From the NCBI GenBank assembly GCA_010094025.1, contig ML991885.1:1-52278 (forward strand): a DNA stretch of 52,278 nt, read 5' to 3'. A program made the translations under genes and the position numbers. The notes beneath the pieces were generated by a model. It was not told the origin of the DNA. It saw only the letters and a program-made list of their open reading frames with translations, and did no database searches. Positions 1 through 10,589 of the stretch are shown one piece after another; positions within the stretch are counted from its first letter, which is position 1, and each line of letters begins with the position of its first letter. This DNA comes from Viridothelium virens. Its lineage: Eukaryota > Ascomycota > Dothideomycetes > Trypetheliales > Trypetheliaceae.

Positions 1-796
1 TGTCAATATTATCCTAGCTATATCAGAGAGTTCTAGATCATTTAGCTGACTAATACTCTCGGAAGCAGAAGGATGAGATCCCGAAGATACAGGGGTTGTT
101 ACGGTGTATATATACAGCTTCATTTCCTAGCCAGATAAGAAGAGAGACAGATCTTGACCTCGACGATCATTGCCACCTAAAATTCTGACAGATGTCATGC
201 TGTGACCCGTCAATCGTTTCAAAGCAACTTTATGATTCGCTCCCCTAGTCAGTGTATCAGGGACAGGATGTGGCAGTGTTTAGTCAAACTGCTTCTGTTG
301 GAGCTTGAGAGGGATCTTGAGAAGCCAGGCAGTGGCAGTAACAGCGGCGAATACTCTTTCACCCTTCAAGATGTAGCCCGACGAAGGATACACAACGGCG
401 CCTTTTGTTGGCTCTGCAAAATTTTCATCTAGCAATGTTTTATTTTTCACCGCAGTCTTATCCTACACGTTAATGCCACTATGTTTCCTCGAATCAGCGA
501 ACCAAAAATGACCAGGAAATTGAGATGAACTGCGTACTCCATCGTAGCTCTTGTGATCCCGAGCCCAGAAATGAGGATGTAGAAAGGAGGTAGGAATTAT
601 TAGGACGAGGTATACGGAGGCCTTTGTAATAAACTTGTAACCAAGTCAAGGTGTTGGGCGGAATTACCAAAGTCTTAATGCGAATTATCTAAACGTTAAG
701 AACTGATAGAGCATAGACACCCACACATAAAATAATATGACACAATATAGTATAATATATATTATTTACTTAAAAAAATATAAAGTCCAAGATTCA
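1..796. other. Intergenic, no gene recognised
   Basis: No convincing coding frame. The only sizeable open frame (202-432, plus) does not begin with ATG and resembles no family I know. The last 100 bases before the tRNA are very AT-rich, as is common upstream of Pol III genes. Confidence 0.5.
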
Positions 797-813
797 TGGC
801 TAGTGGCGCAATT

Positions 814-859
814 GTGAGTGGATTATATTTCACACTCTTTATTTACTAATGAGTTGTAG
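814..859 (+). other. Spliceosomal-type intron inside the tRNA-Asn D loop
   Basis: This 46-nt insertion starts GTGAGT, has a branch-like TTTACTAATGA, and ends TTGTAG. Its exact removal joins AATT to GGCTA and makes a canonical D loop. Its first base supplies the last G of the A box (804-814), so Pol III promoter function need not be lost. It is not at a site cut by the tRNA splicing endonuclease. Confidence 0.75.
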
Positions 860-874
860 GGCTAGCGCGTGCGA

Positions 875-921
875 GTAAGTTAAAGCAACGTCCCGAAGTT
901 TGCTTGACTAATTAACGACAG
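875..921 (+). other. Spliceosomal-type intron between tRNA positions 31 and 32
   Basis: This 47-nt insertion starts GTAAGT, has a branch-like TTGACTAATTAA and ends CGACAG. Removal joins TGCGA to CTGTTA and restores the tRNA-Asn anticodon arm. It is unrelated in sequence to the D-loop insertion. Both match the size and signals of introns in nearby protein genes, such as the 47-nt intron at 12889-12935. Confidence 0.75.
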
Positions 922-978
922 CTGTTATCCAAACTATCGCGAGGTTGTGGGTTCGAGTCCCATCTGGCCAGATGGACC

Positions 979-986
979 TTTTTTTT
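979..986 (+). terminator. Pol III terminator of tRNA-Asn
   Basis: A run of eight T residues begins seven bases after the discriminator base of the tRNA. This is the expected position and form of an RNA polymerase III terminator and argues that the interrupted tRNA is, or recently was, a Pol III gene. Confidence 0.8.
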
Positions 987-1982
987 ACTTCCCTTTGCTT
1001 ATTGTGGAGGTAATTAGTGGGATCAAGATTGGGAGTGTAAATGAAGCAATTAGAGACAAGAGGAATATTGGTAGTAAGAGCAGAAGCAGTGTTTTTCTTT
1101 TCTATAATTACTCCTCGGGTGTCAGGTCAATTCTGTTCTGTTCTATTCTAGTTTCTGCAGCTATTTTAGTATCCCTACGCCGCAGTTAGGTAGGACGTGG
1201 GACGTGGAACGATCTCCCTATTACCCCGCACCTGAATCCGACCTACGGAGGCACATAAAGCAGCACCGATTTGGCCGAAAATGGTCGCCGATTTACCGGA
1301 ACACCAAGTTATTGGAGTATAGGTGAAGAAACATCAAATTGTGAGTCTGCCGGATTCCCAGGATCACGTTGAGTATCCGCCAGCGAGCCCTCTTATGGCC
1401 AATGGTACCACATCAGTATAAGTGACAAAAAAGTGGAGCCTGTGAGCGAGTTTATTAATGTAACCTTGAGCCTCTGGATTTTGAGGCTCTGGGCCCGCAA
1501 ATGCCTGATCCAAGACTTCCTTGGCCCCCAGGAATCGTGCATCCAAGATGGTATTTCATAAGACTTAATGGCATGAGATCTGGAGCAGACGAGCTAAGAC
1601 GTCAAACCGGACTTGGTCGCCCAAGTTCAAACTTCAGGCTGAAGCCAAACTCTACCAGTACGAGATAGGTGATTAAGTCCAGATGTGTACCTATATATAC
1701 GAAGGACCTTGGGCAGTCGCACCTTGCAAGTGGTCAATGTCCACTGTACCCTAATCGACTTGCTCATTGGAGCTTTCCCGTCATCAGTACGTAGCTCTGG
1801 ACTTACTCTTGCAAACGCTGAAAACTTTATTTGGTATTGATGCGTGAGCTTCAAAATTACCGTCCTTCTCTCACTGCCCTGCAGCAGCTCAGCGGCCTCG
1901 ACTCATAGCTCGCTCTCCAGTTGTTCTAAGGTTCATAGACAACTTACTCATATCTCTCAATGACAATAAAATCATCGCTTTC
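987..1982. other. Intergenic, no gene supported
   Basis: Short open frames on both strands (for example minus 1546-1364) lack ATG starts or known motifs. I see no repeat or RNA gene here. Confidence 0.4.
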
Positions 1983-3146
1983 TTATGGTCCGGCAGGACT
2001 GGTACGCTTCCGATTCCAATTCCAATTGAGGAGAGGGTAGGTGTAATGCTGCTCGTATTCCAGTCTATCCTCAACCCACAATCTCCACGACCCGTCAATT
2101 GAGGGAACATAATGACCCCGGCTATTTCTAGCCTCGGCGTGGTGCTGATCAACTTCCACAATAGCCTTTCCCCACCAGGTCTCGTCGCCTTCGGAAGCTT
2201 CAAAGCCAGTTCTGTCATGTCTAGTGTATCCTATGATGCGAGGAGGCTGCTGGCTCGGGATACTGCGTCGCAGGGCTGCAGCCAGGCTCTGGACTTCTGC
2301 CTCATATCGCAGCTCCGTCTGGACACCCAATTGCTGTCTCTCTCGATTTGTAGTAAATGGAGTTATAATAAATACGACCGGCCTCATTCGAGAGATTAAG
2401 AATCCCCCTCTTATCCAATACCTGAATCCGATACTCTCTCCAGTTGGATCAGCAGGGTTTCCATATCTTAAGATATCGTAGGTGTCAGCACGAAAAACGT
2501 CCCTAGCTGGCTGCTGGTAGTCCATTGTCAGAAAAGTCGGCATTTCCCACATGTTCGATAGCAAGATTCCCCCATTTGACGCAATTATAACCGATGTACA
2601 GCCCAATAGGTTCTTGACACCGAAGGCATCACGATATCGGGGCCGATCGGTGAGATAAACCCAGCTTTTCATACTGGTCCCGTGAAGACTGCGAGCGATG
2701 TGAAGCCATCCGTTTCTTGTAGTGATGAGCCTGCTTAGTGTTGCGATATACGCTTCTCGATTCTGTGGATTCTGCATAATATACCGCCGCTTTTGTAATG
2801 GACTTGTTGAAAGTGACCCGGAAGATACGTTATTACTGATCGACATATATGAATTCATAGAGTCATTTCCCGCCTTAGCCTTGCTCTTGAATGGTGGACC
2901 AGCTAAAGTCCCACATGTGGCGCCGCAAGTATCGGGCATGCATAGCCCTGGAAGTTCCAAGGTTTGATTACTTAGTTTTTCATTGCCTAATTCTCGAATA
3001 CTTAAGAACGATCTCATGCGACGTGATGCATTGAGTGGAAAAATAGTGGTTATTTCATTAATATCACTGTGGGTGAGGCAAAGAACAACCTTAGAAAGAA
3101 AAAGTGAGACTCCGATTATTATGCAATGGCGACGCAGACAACCCAT
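1983..3146 (-). CDS. Secreted fungal protein of unknown function (387 aa)
   Basis: An uninterrupted frame begins at an ATG (3146) with a signal-peptide-like N-terminus: a few charged residues, then a hydrophobic run of about 16 residues. Kexin-like Lys-Arg-Arg follows near residue 120. The middle has a GCTSVIIAS...NMWEMPTF stretch (about residues 180-205). To my memory it resembles a conserved GCT-x-V...H/N-x-WE-x-P-F motif found in many uncharacterised ascomycete secreted proteins, some with chitinase or LysM modules. The C-terminal third (GKAIVEVDQ...RLWVED) also fits that family as I remember it. There is no catalytic signature I can name. Its place next to the pigment cluster is probably coincidental. 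Function is unknown. Confidence 0.65.
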   Translation of the reverse strand: MGCLRRHCIIIGVSLFLSKVVLCLTHSDINEITTIFPLNASRRMRSFLSIRELGNEKLSNQTLELPGLCMPDTCGATCGTLAGPPFKSKAKAGNDSMNSYMSISNNVSSGSLSTSPLQKRRYIMQNPQNREAYIATLSRLITTRNGWLHIARSLHGTSMKSWVYLTDRPRYRDAFGVKNLLGCTSVIIASNGGILLSNMWEMPTFLTMDYQQPARDVFRADTYDILRYGNPADPTGESIGFRYWIRGGFLISRMRPVVFIITPFTTNRERQQLGVQTELRYEAEVQSLAAALRRSIPSQQPPRIIGYTRHDRTGFEASEGDETWWGKAIVEVDQHHAEARNSRGHYVPSIDGSWRLWVEDRLEYEQHYTYPLLNWNWNRKRTSPAGP

Positions 3147-4824
3147 TTCAGCAAAAAGAGTGGGGCGAGATAATATCTCAAGCGCAAATAGTCACACAAA
3201 ATTTCAGAAGAATGGACATATGGTTATCTGATAGTCGGAAGGTGAAGTGATACATACATAGCCTTTGGGCCACACTTTTCGAAGGATACGTCTCATATAT
3301 CTTGGTACACGTGTTCACAAGAAGGTCCTTCAAAACTTTATGCAGTCCGGAGATGTCCAGTCAATGTCAATGAGGCGACATTAATAACTTATAGGAGTAC
3401 ATCTTCTGATACCAACGAACATGCAACATCGTGTGATGCCTGACGGTGAAGGTATTCCATCCAGTAAAGCTTTCTGGCAAGAATTTGTAGTCCAGCAGGG
3501 ACGTAGGTAGTAGACAAAGACACTCTCGAGGATGTGTGATCTTTTCGTTAACGGTCGTAAGATGTTGGGTCGGCTGGTCCGAAGAAGACAATCAGTGGAT
3601 CTACGTTACCTTAATTTGGTAGATTGGTATATGGCGGAGTTGTAGGATTCATCACAAAGATACAGGTGATCTGTTAAATAATGTAGTCACCCTCTCGGTA
3701 ATCCAAACGATAGTTTAATTAGCATAAAATGTCCGATTAACTGGTTGGTAGTGAACAGACCACGATCGTAGCTAAGTGTCGAAGGCTGTACATTGCCGGC
3801 GTAGTCCGTGGATGAGATGTTTGTAAATGAATAACCCACAGGTGGCCGAGACTTACGTACGAGACGTTCAACCCCCCTGTAGCGAGGACCGCCGTGTTCA
3901 ATCTTTTTGAGACCAACACATTAATTGGATAAGATCTCGATAGAAATGCATAAGAGTAGAAGTGAAAGATTGGTTACTGATAGAAAATCTTGAGACTAAA
4001 TCAATTAATTTCTAGAAATTCAGAATCATCTCTATACTTCGTGATACCATGACCTTACACCAAATCAACTGACTTCCAGTCGTCGCAAGAAAACCCATTC
4101 AACCATCTTTTGCAACTATCCTCGCCATGTACACCTACAATACTCTTATCTACTTGGTTACCATCCTTCTCTTCCAATACAATAACCCCACTCCCTAGTT
4201 TGACCAACGCCCACTCCACCGCCGGCCTCAACTTCGCCCTATAGACCCTCTTACTATGCCTGCCCGCTCATAACCACCCTAGCACCCTCCCAATTACCCC
4301 TTCGCCCCTTTTGCTCTCCCCCGCCTAAATCTCTCCCACCACTTCGCCACCTCTCACCCCCCGATCCACACCACATCCCGCACCCCAACCCGGTGTAGCT
4401 CCAGCGCGTCGGCAGCCGCGGCGTTTTCCTAGCAAGTAGCGTGTGGTCCGCGGAGGATTTATACGATACTGCGCTACATATAAGCCGGTCGAAGCATCCA
4501 AGACGATGGGCGCGGGCGGCGGAGGTGAAGGTGTGGGTGCAGGTGTCGGCGAGGTTGGTGATGGTGGTGGTGATGGGGACGATGGAGTATGTCCAGGGGT
4601 TGGTCAGAGAGCGTGCGAGAGAGGAGGATGCCGAGTCTTCTAGGTTTGGGGTTGCATGCTTGGGTAGCGGGGGATGAGGGCCGGTAGCGGAGTCGGCCTA
4701 AGCAGGTAGGACAGCGAGATCTGCTAACATCACGATATATCCAATGTGTCCAATCCCAGCCTGATAAGCTGCAATAGATATTTTCAAATATCGAGTTCAC
4801 CTTTGGATTCTTGCCGCTTTTCGC
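3147..4824. other. Intergenic with strand-biased low-complexity stretch
   Basis: No gene recognised. From about 4190 to 4400 the plus strand is strongly C/T-rich, then turns G-rich from about 4500 to 4690. This produces long but meaningless frames on both strands (His-rich and Arg-rich shadows at 4441-4800). Confidence 0.4.
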
Positions 4825-5193
4825 CTAGCCTTTTAGAGCTGTGCTTCTCATACTCTTGTCTTTGTAGAGGACAAAAAAGGGCCGAAGATCGCGAAAGCCG
4901 TACTGGTGGGCATGGTTAGCAACTCCATAATGGCACAGAGGACGAAGAGGTGAGGGAGATGGAATATGTGTTTTAATGCGAAGAATATAGGTAGAGCTTA
5001 CCTGGACCAAAGATCTTACGCACCGTTCGGTCATAGGAAAAAGAAATCTTCCGTGGGGCCGTGACTTTTCAGCCAGATCTTTGCCGACCGATGAGCTACT
5101 TGTGGATAAGGACGACGAAGTGCTCGTATCTAATTCCTTTTTTACCGACTTCGCTATGAGATTCTTTTTGCGTCCAAAGAAAGTTGAGTTCAT
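4825..5193 (-). CDS. Possible small two-exon gene (89 aa), doubtful
   Basis: An ATG at 5193 opens a frame with a Lys-rich start and a Ser/Thr run (residues 23-36). A GTAAGC donor at 5001 and a CACCAG acceptor ending at 4903 would remove a 99-nt in-frame intron and leave 89 residues ending at 4825. Without splicing the frame is also open (122 aa). No family resemblance is seen. It lies 440 bases upstream of and divergent from the multicopper oxidase, so it could equally be promoter sequence. Confidence 0.2.
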   Translation of the reverse strand: MNSTFFGRKKNLIAKSVKKELDTSTSSSLSTSSSSVGKDLAEKSRPHGRFLFPMTERCVRSLVQVSSTYILRIKTHIPSPSPLRPLCHYGVANHAHQYGFRDLRPFFVLYKDKSMRSTALKG

Positions 5194-5632
5194 CCGAAAG
5201 AAGGCAAAATACCTATGAAAGCCCTGGCATAATAATGGCTGCTAAAGTCCAACAGTGCGGACGACATAAACATATCAATCCGTCCGCTGAGACCACGACG
5301 AGGAACCACGCTGAGATTAGATGGCTTGTAAGACTACCTGCCGAGGAAAATGCGGAGATGAAGAAAGATGCCAGAAGTGGTAATTAGCCGATTCAGTATC
5401 TTTGGTGGCACTCCAGCTGAGTCTCGGTCCTGCCGCTATGCCACATCCAGAGCTGCCAAAGACGGAATCCGATTGCAGGATAATACGACCTCACAATTGT
5501 TCTCGCAATTCATCTTGCCGTCGTCTTCGGAATCGATCTTGCAGCACTCCTCACAAGTCAAAATGAGCCCTGTACGCCCCATCACGGCGCTGCCGGCCAC
5601 GCTCAGCCGAACTCGCCGTGTACAGTGTCGAG

Positions 5633-7750
5633 ATGTGGGCTTTTCTACTGCTCTGCCAGGTTTTGCTCGTCTACTCGGCCTTGGCTGAAAATGTGTCGTT
5701 CACGATCAATTTGACGTGGGACTATGGCGCTCCGGACGGCTTCAGTAGGGAGATGATTCTCATCAACGGTACCTCGCCAGGCCCAGCCCTCCTCATAAAC
5801 CAGGGAGATAACGTGAAGGTATGAATGGGCGCGAAATACGCACGATTCTTATTCTACGAGTCGTTCGTCCAGGGCTGACAAGCAGCTTGCGCGTAGTTTT
5901 TGGTCCACAATAACCTACCGAGCAACACCACCATCCACTTCCACGGCATCACCCAGCTCAAGACGCCCTGGTCGGATGGTGTCCCTGGATTTTCACAGAA
6001 ACCTATTTTGCCGGGAGATTCTTTCCTCTACCAATGGACGGCTGATGACTACGGCACGGTAATTGGTGTTCACGACCTACCTTGTAACATCCTCTAAACA
6101 GTCGCAGTACTGGTATCATGGCCATGACCTTTCCGACATTAGCGATGGCCTTTTTGGTCCGATACACATTAATCCTAACCCCCAACAGTCTCTGCCGTAC
6201 AATCTCATCAACTCGTCGCAGACCGAAGTGACGGCAATGGCAAACGCAACGGCTAACCCCAAGCTCGTCACGATATCAGACTGGAGCCACTTGACCTCGA
6301 CGGCCGTGTTCCAGGCGGAGCGCGATACCAATCTCGACTTGTACTGCACAAACTCAATCCTGATCAACGGGCGAGGCAAGGTGAGCTGCCTGCCGATAAC
6401 GACTTACATGTCGCTCGCTGCGCCCTCGACGCTGCAAGCCCTGAACGGACAGAACATCACCGCGCAGGGCTGCTCTCCTCCTGGCATCGCCGAGATTGAG
6501 GGCAACTTCCAGTTCAACCTGAGTGCGCTGCCGCCTGTGCTAGCCTATTCGTGCAACGCGACCAACACCATTCCATCCGTTTTCAACGTCAACAGCACCG
6601 CCCGCTGGGCCAGCTTCAACTTCATCCTCAGCGCCTCAGTTCAAACCCCGATGGTCTCCATCGACGACCACGAGATGTGGGTCTATGCCGCAGACGGCCA
6701 CTTTGTGCAGCCGCAACGAGTCGATGGCATGCTCATCTACAGCGCGCAGCGCTACTCGGCCCTCGTCAGACTCAAGGACAACCCGAAGTACGATGCTTAT
6801 ACTATGCGCGTCTCTAATGTGGGAGGTAACCAGATCCTCTTTGCCACGGCCCTGGTCTCGTACGCTGCAGACGGCAAGATTGTCACCGTTGCGCCAGACT
6901 CGGACGCCCTCTTCAACCAAGCCGGCAACGCGACCAATAGCTCAGCCGTCGTCTTCGACCCGAGCAGCATCGCGCCGTATCCCGCGCTCCAGCCCGCGCA
7001 GGATGTCAACGCGACGCACATCTATAAGGCCAGCCGAGACGGCGACGCCTGGCGCTGGACTCTGAGCGTAAATCCACCTTCCCCTCCCAACAACAAACAT
7101 GATCAGAGGACCACAAGCTCACCGAAGACCATTAGGGAAACCTCTCCTTCCCCATGTCCATGACGGACGGCGACCCCCTCCTCTTTAACCCCAACAGCAG
7201 CGCAGGCCTCAACCCGAACCTCACGATCCGCACCCTCAACGGCACCTGGGTGGACATCATCGTGCGCACCGACCCCGGCCGGCAGAACCCGACGCAGCCG
7301 CCGCACTCCTTCCACAAGCACAGCAACAAGCTCTTCATCATCGGCAGTGGCGCGGGCGACTTCAACTACGCCTCCGTCAAGGAGGCGATGCAGGCGGAGC
7401 CCGAGTCGTTCAATCTCGTCAACCCGCCCTATCGCGACAGCTTCGTGTCGAGTCCCGTCAGTAAGTCCTCTTCTTTCTTCCTTTTCCCTCTTATGTCTTT
7501 GACACACGCACTTGTTCGAGTGCGCAGACTGGGCTGGCTGACGCACGCACGCACGCATGCAACAGCGCCCGGCATGCCGACTTGGATCGCGTTCCGCTAC
7601 CAGAGCATGAATCCTGGCGCCTTCATCCTGCACTGCCATATCCAGCCGCATTTCGCGGGTGGCATGGCCATGGTGATGCTCGATGGCGTGGATGCGTGGC
7701 CCGCCATCCCGGCGGCGTACGGTCCGAATGGCAGTGGGACCGGGATGTAG
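5633..7750 (+). CDS. Pigment-type multicopper oxidase, Abr1-like (606 aa)
   Basis: Five exons: 5633-5818, 5897-6058, 6102-7067, 7139-7460, 7566-7750. The ATG at 5633 is followed at once by a hydrophobic signal peptide (MWAFLLLCQVLLVYSALA), so the product is secreted. All four copper motifs are present: HFHG (about residue 76), HGH (122-124), HSFHKH (495-500) and HCHIQPH (about 568). The HSFHKH and HGH variants are unlike classical laccases (HPMHLH, HSH). They resemble, from memory, the conidial-pigment oxidases of the Abr1/brown-1 type. The residue ten after the motif-4 Cys is Met, suggesting a low-potential type-1 copper. It probably oxidises the polyketide phenol outside the cell. The end converges on the regulator gene. 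Family is sure; the Abr1 sub-assignment is less so. Confidence 0.85.
7538..7560 (+). repeat. ACGC microsatellite in an intron
   Basis: A short CGCA/ACGC tandem run lies at the end of the last intron (7461-7565) of the multicopper oxidase gene, just before its CAACAG acceptor. Confidence 0.6.
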
Positions 7751-8326
7751 CATTAGGATTGGGAGGTCTCATCACGGGTGTCGGGGATGCGGATTGAAAG
7801 CAGCAAATGAAATCTATTCTATATGTGCAAACTAGTGTCTATCAGTATATGTGAAAAGTATACACTCTGTTTTGGAAACCACAATCGGGTTAAAAAAACC
7901 TCATAGACCGCTGACATAGCTAAGAAATTGTGATCAAAGTACGTGAAATTCGTTCGTGCGCGTTCTAAACTGAACCAACCTGGCTGCCCTACGAGCACTG
8001 GCTCGGTCTAGGAGCGGATATATCCCAACACATACAATCATTTATTCATTCAAGCGCGCGTACGCGATGGTCTCCATCCGACGGAGACTCGTTGATTCTA
8101 ATCATTCCCAGCGCCCTGTGACCGTTACGCCTGCGTGAGCCCATCGTAATCCGCATTCTCCCATCATCACCATATTTCAGTAGTGGCAATCCTTCGCACT
8201 GGAAAACAAGAATCCTTTCTATATCCATGAGCGCCCCATAATGGAAATCTCCGACTCCTCGCAGTAAATTCAGCGCTTCAAAAAGGTGGTGGCGTGGTGA
8301 AACAATGCGGCAAGGCGCAAGCAGCC
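7751..8326. other. Intergenic between convergent genes
   Basis: Holds the 3' ends of the multicopper oxidase and regulator genes. No further gene or repeat is seen. Confidence 0.5.
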
Positions 8327-10589
8327 TCACAACTCGCCGAACGACAAGGCCACCGAATTGAGGTCGGGGTTTTTGTTGAGTGGGGCCGAGGACATGAAGG
8401 GTGAGAAGAGGAGGTTGTTGCCGTAGAGATCGTTAGATGAGGGGACACCCTCGAGGCCGCCCGGCAACGTCTGCTGCTGCTGCTGCTCCTCGAGCAGCGA
8501 CGCGAAGAGGCTCCAGCCCAGCGGGTCGTCGTTGGCAACCGCGCACGAGCCATTCGCTACCGTGTTCTGCAGGCGGTTGGCAAGCGACTGGACAGTGTCC
8601 CTGGCCGAGAGAGCGGCGGGGCAGGTGGGTGAGAAGGACTCGAAGACGGCCTGGGCGCGCGTGAGGGATTGCAGCGCCCGTGGCACCATGGAGCTCAGCG
8701 AGTTGGCGTAGATGTAGGCCATGATCGTCAGCGTCGCGTTCCAGTGGAGCTGCAGGACCTCGGACCAACCGTAGAGGACGTCGGATCTGGAGTAGACGGC
8801 GTAGACGGTGTCGACGATAATGCTTGAGTGGTGGAGGGCGCTGGCAATGTGCAGCTCCACATGTGGCTGCTGGGATTCAGGTGGGGCGATCATGCCGCTA
8901 GCGTTGTTGGAGTGAGCGGAGCGGAGACGGATGAAGGGACGCTGAATCAGCGTGTATATGTTGTGATAGTGGAGCTCCAGAAGCACCCTTTGCCGCAGTA
9001 GCCAGGCGGGTAGGGTCAGGTCGCGATCAAAATCGAGCATCTCAGTATTGCCGGAGCCGTCCCCATACCGACTCAGCAGCAGCTCTGAGGGTAGCTGGTC
9101 GTGCCAAACCTCGAGTTTCTGGAGAGCGGACGAGAGGTCGAGGGCGTGATTTTCGAGAGCGGCTGGACTACTGCCGTGGTCTTCGACGAGATCTGCGGTC
9201 GAGACGCACGCTTCAATATCGGTCACAGTAACGGCAAGATTGGCAAGACGGGTGGAGTATGTAGAAGCGTTCAGGCCCTCCTCACGATGGTCGGGGGAGG
9301 AGACGAAGCGGGCAAGGGCGTCCTCGGCAGGAAAGGGGCATTTAATGAGGCTCTTCTGACTGGCGGGGGGCATGTCGAGCTGCAGCGAGCACTGGATATC
9401 GAGGGAGAAGAGCGTCCACCACAGTTGCATACGCGCAGTCCTTGCGGTTTCGGGCAGATCGCTTGGTGGGGGTCGATGCAGTTTGGCGATGTAGGCCTTG
9501 CGGACAGTGATGCCGAGCAGATTGTAGGCATCCCGGAAAGCGTTGCCCTTCATGAGGTAGAGAGCCATGAGCGCGTGGCATCGGAGGGCCCCCAAGCTCA
9601 CCTCTGTGTTGGTCCTCATGCACTCACGACAGCGATGGAAGTATTCGAAGCCAGGCCAGGTGGCTTCCGGAGAGGCGGCTGCGTTTGGAGGCTGGAGACC
9701 TAATATGCGCCCGGCAAGGCCAGTGGCATGGCTGTGCTGCATGCCCAGAGCGATCATGGAATCGACTAGGGGGTTCCTTGCCGAATGCTCATCAAACATC
9801 CCCGGCGGTGGTATGGCGTCGAGCTCGGCGAATTCAGTCTCGCTCATGATTTGCAGAAGCGGGTGGCAGACGTTCCAGAAAAGCCGGAGATAGTAGCTCC
9901 GTTGGCTCTTCAGCAGCGCGTTCGACGCAAGAGAGCGTTCCCCCAGAGGCATGGCGGGATGTGGGAGCTGTGGAAAGAGGCAGCCAGCAAGGGCGGAGGT
10001 ATGTGAGAAGGCCGGCTGCCCGCTGGCAAAGAAGCTCTGAATGTGAGAGGCGAGATTGGTATATTCCTTGTGGACATTATCGGGCGGGCTGCTTGTCGCC
10101 CGCGAGCTCTCCTGGCTCATACTCATACGAGAGGAAGGGAAGTATGGGCTGGTGGGGCTGGTGCTGGCGCTGTTGCAGCCTCTCGAGCCATGGCTTGATT
10201 GAGGGTGAGCGGAGGACCTAGCATGCAATGTGAGTAGGTGAGGACGAGGGCGATCTTTGAGGGAATACTGACAAGGAGTCGCGTTTCGCGTTGTTGGTGT
10301 CGCCATTATTGACCTGAGAGGAGGGAGGAGCAGCGTAGGACACAACGCACTTTGCCTTGATGCCGACGCATTGTGCGCAGGGCTTCTGCTCGCCGCACTT
10401 GATGCGGTGCAGGCGGCAGCGGTCGCAGGCTCTGGCAGTCTTTTGCCGCTTGGCTAGGGGAAGGACGGTGTGTTCGGGGTCGGGGTTGGAGTCTGCGTCG
10501 CTATTGTTGTAGTCGTTCTTGTTGCTGGCGCGAGCTGACCTGGAGCCTTTGGTCGGCTTTGCAGGCGTTGCAGAGAATCTGTGGAACAT
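8327..10589 (-). CDS. Zn2Cys6 transcription factor, probable cluster regulator (735 aa)
   Basis: Two exons: 10589-10273 and 10217-8327 (55-nt intron, GTCAGT...TAG), giving 735 residues. The binuclear zinc cluster occupies residues 55-81 with spacing C-x2-C-x6-C-x5-C-x2-C-x6-C (ACDRCR...CAQC), preceded by a basic AKRQK stretch. The middle region has the fungal-specific transcription factor fold signature: WWTLFSLDIQ preceded by a run of helices, about residues 320-345. The C-terminus has a short glutamine run. I chose the ATG at 10589; upstream frame to 10643 lacks another ATG. Position between two cluster oxidases, and divergence from the FAD monooxygenase across 1.5 kb, fit a pathway-specific activator. 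The target genes are inferred. Confidence 0.9.

Larger units (their letters stand above)
797..971 (+). tRNA. tRNA-Asn(GTT) interrupted by three introns
   Basis: Removing 814-859, 875-921 and 928-935 leaves a 74-nt cloverleaf. Acceptor stem is 797-803 with 964-970 (one G-U pair). D stem is GCGC 806-809 with GCGC 865-868, and the joined D loop is AATTGGCTA. Anticodon stem is TGCGA 870-874 with TCGCG 937-941. The loop CTGTTA+A carries anticodon GTT (924-926). T stem is GTGGG/CCCAT with loop TTCGAGT (952-958). The discriminator is G971, as expected for eukaryotic tRNA-Asn, and the anticodon arm resembles the known yeast tRNA-Asn arm. The 8-nt gap at 928-935 lies between positions 37 and 38, the normal nuclear tRNA intron site. 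The other two gaps are in the D loop and between positions 31 and 32. B box GGTTCGAGTCC is intact at 950-960. A decayed pseudogene is possible, but no stem is broken. Confidence 0.85.

Noticed and set aside
875-935. Reading the tRNA as having one long anticodon-loop intron with anticodon AAG
   Set aside because: It would give an abnormal loop (G32, T37) and no Leu-type long variable arm; removing 875-921 and 928-935 gives a standard tRNA-Asn arm.
1364-1546. 60-codon minus-strand frame with protein-like composition
   Set aside because: Does not start with ATG (TTG at 1546), no splice partners or motif found; could be a remnant but unsupported.
4441-4800. Overlapping open frames on both strands, one with a His run
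   Set aside because: They arise from G/C strand bias and simple GGTGAT-type repeats; no start context or family resemblance.
7103-7753. 216-codon minus-strand open frame
   Set aside because: Antisense across exons 4 and 5 and an intron of the multicopper oxidase; Arg/Val-rich shadow composition.
9101-9703. 200-codon plus-strand open frame
   Set aside because: Antisense to the Zn2Cys6 regulator; no motif of its own and no ATG-context support.
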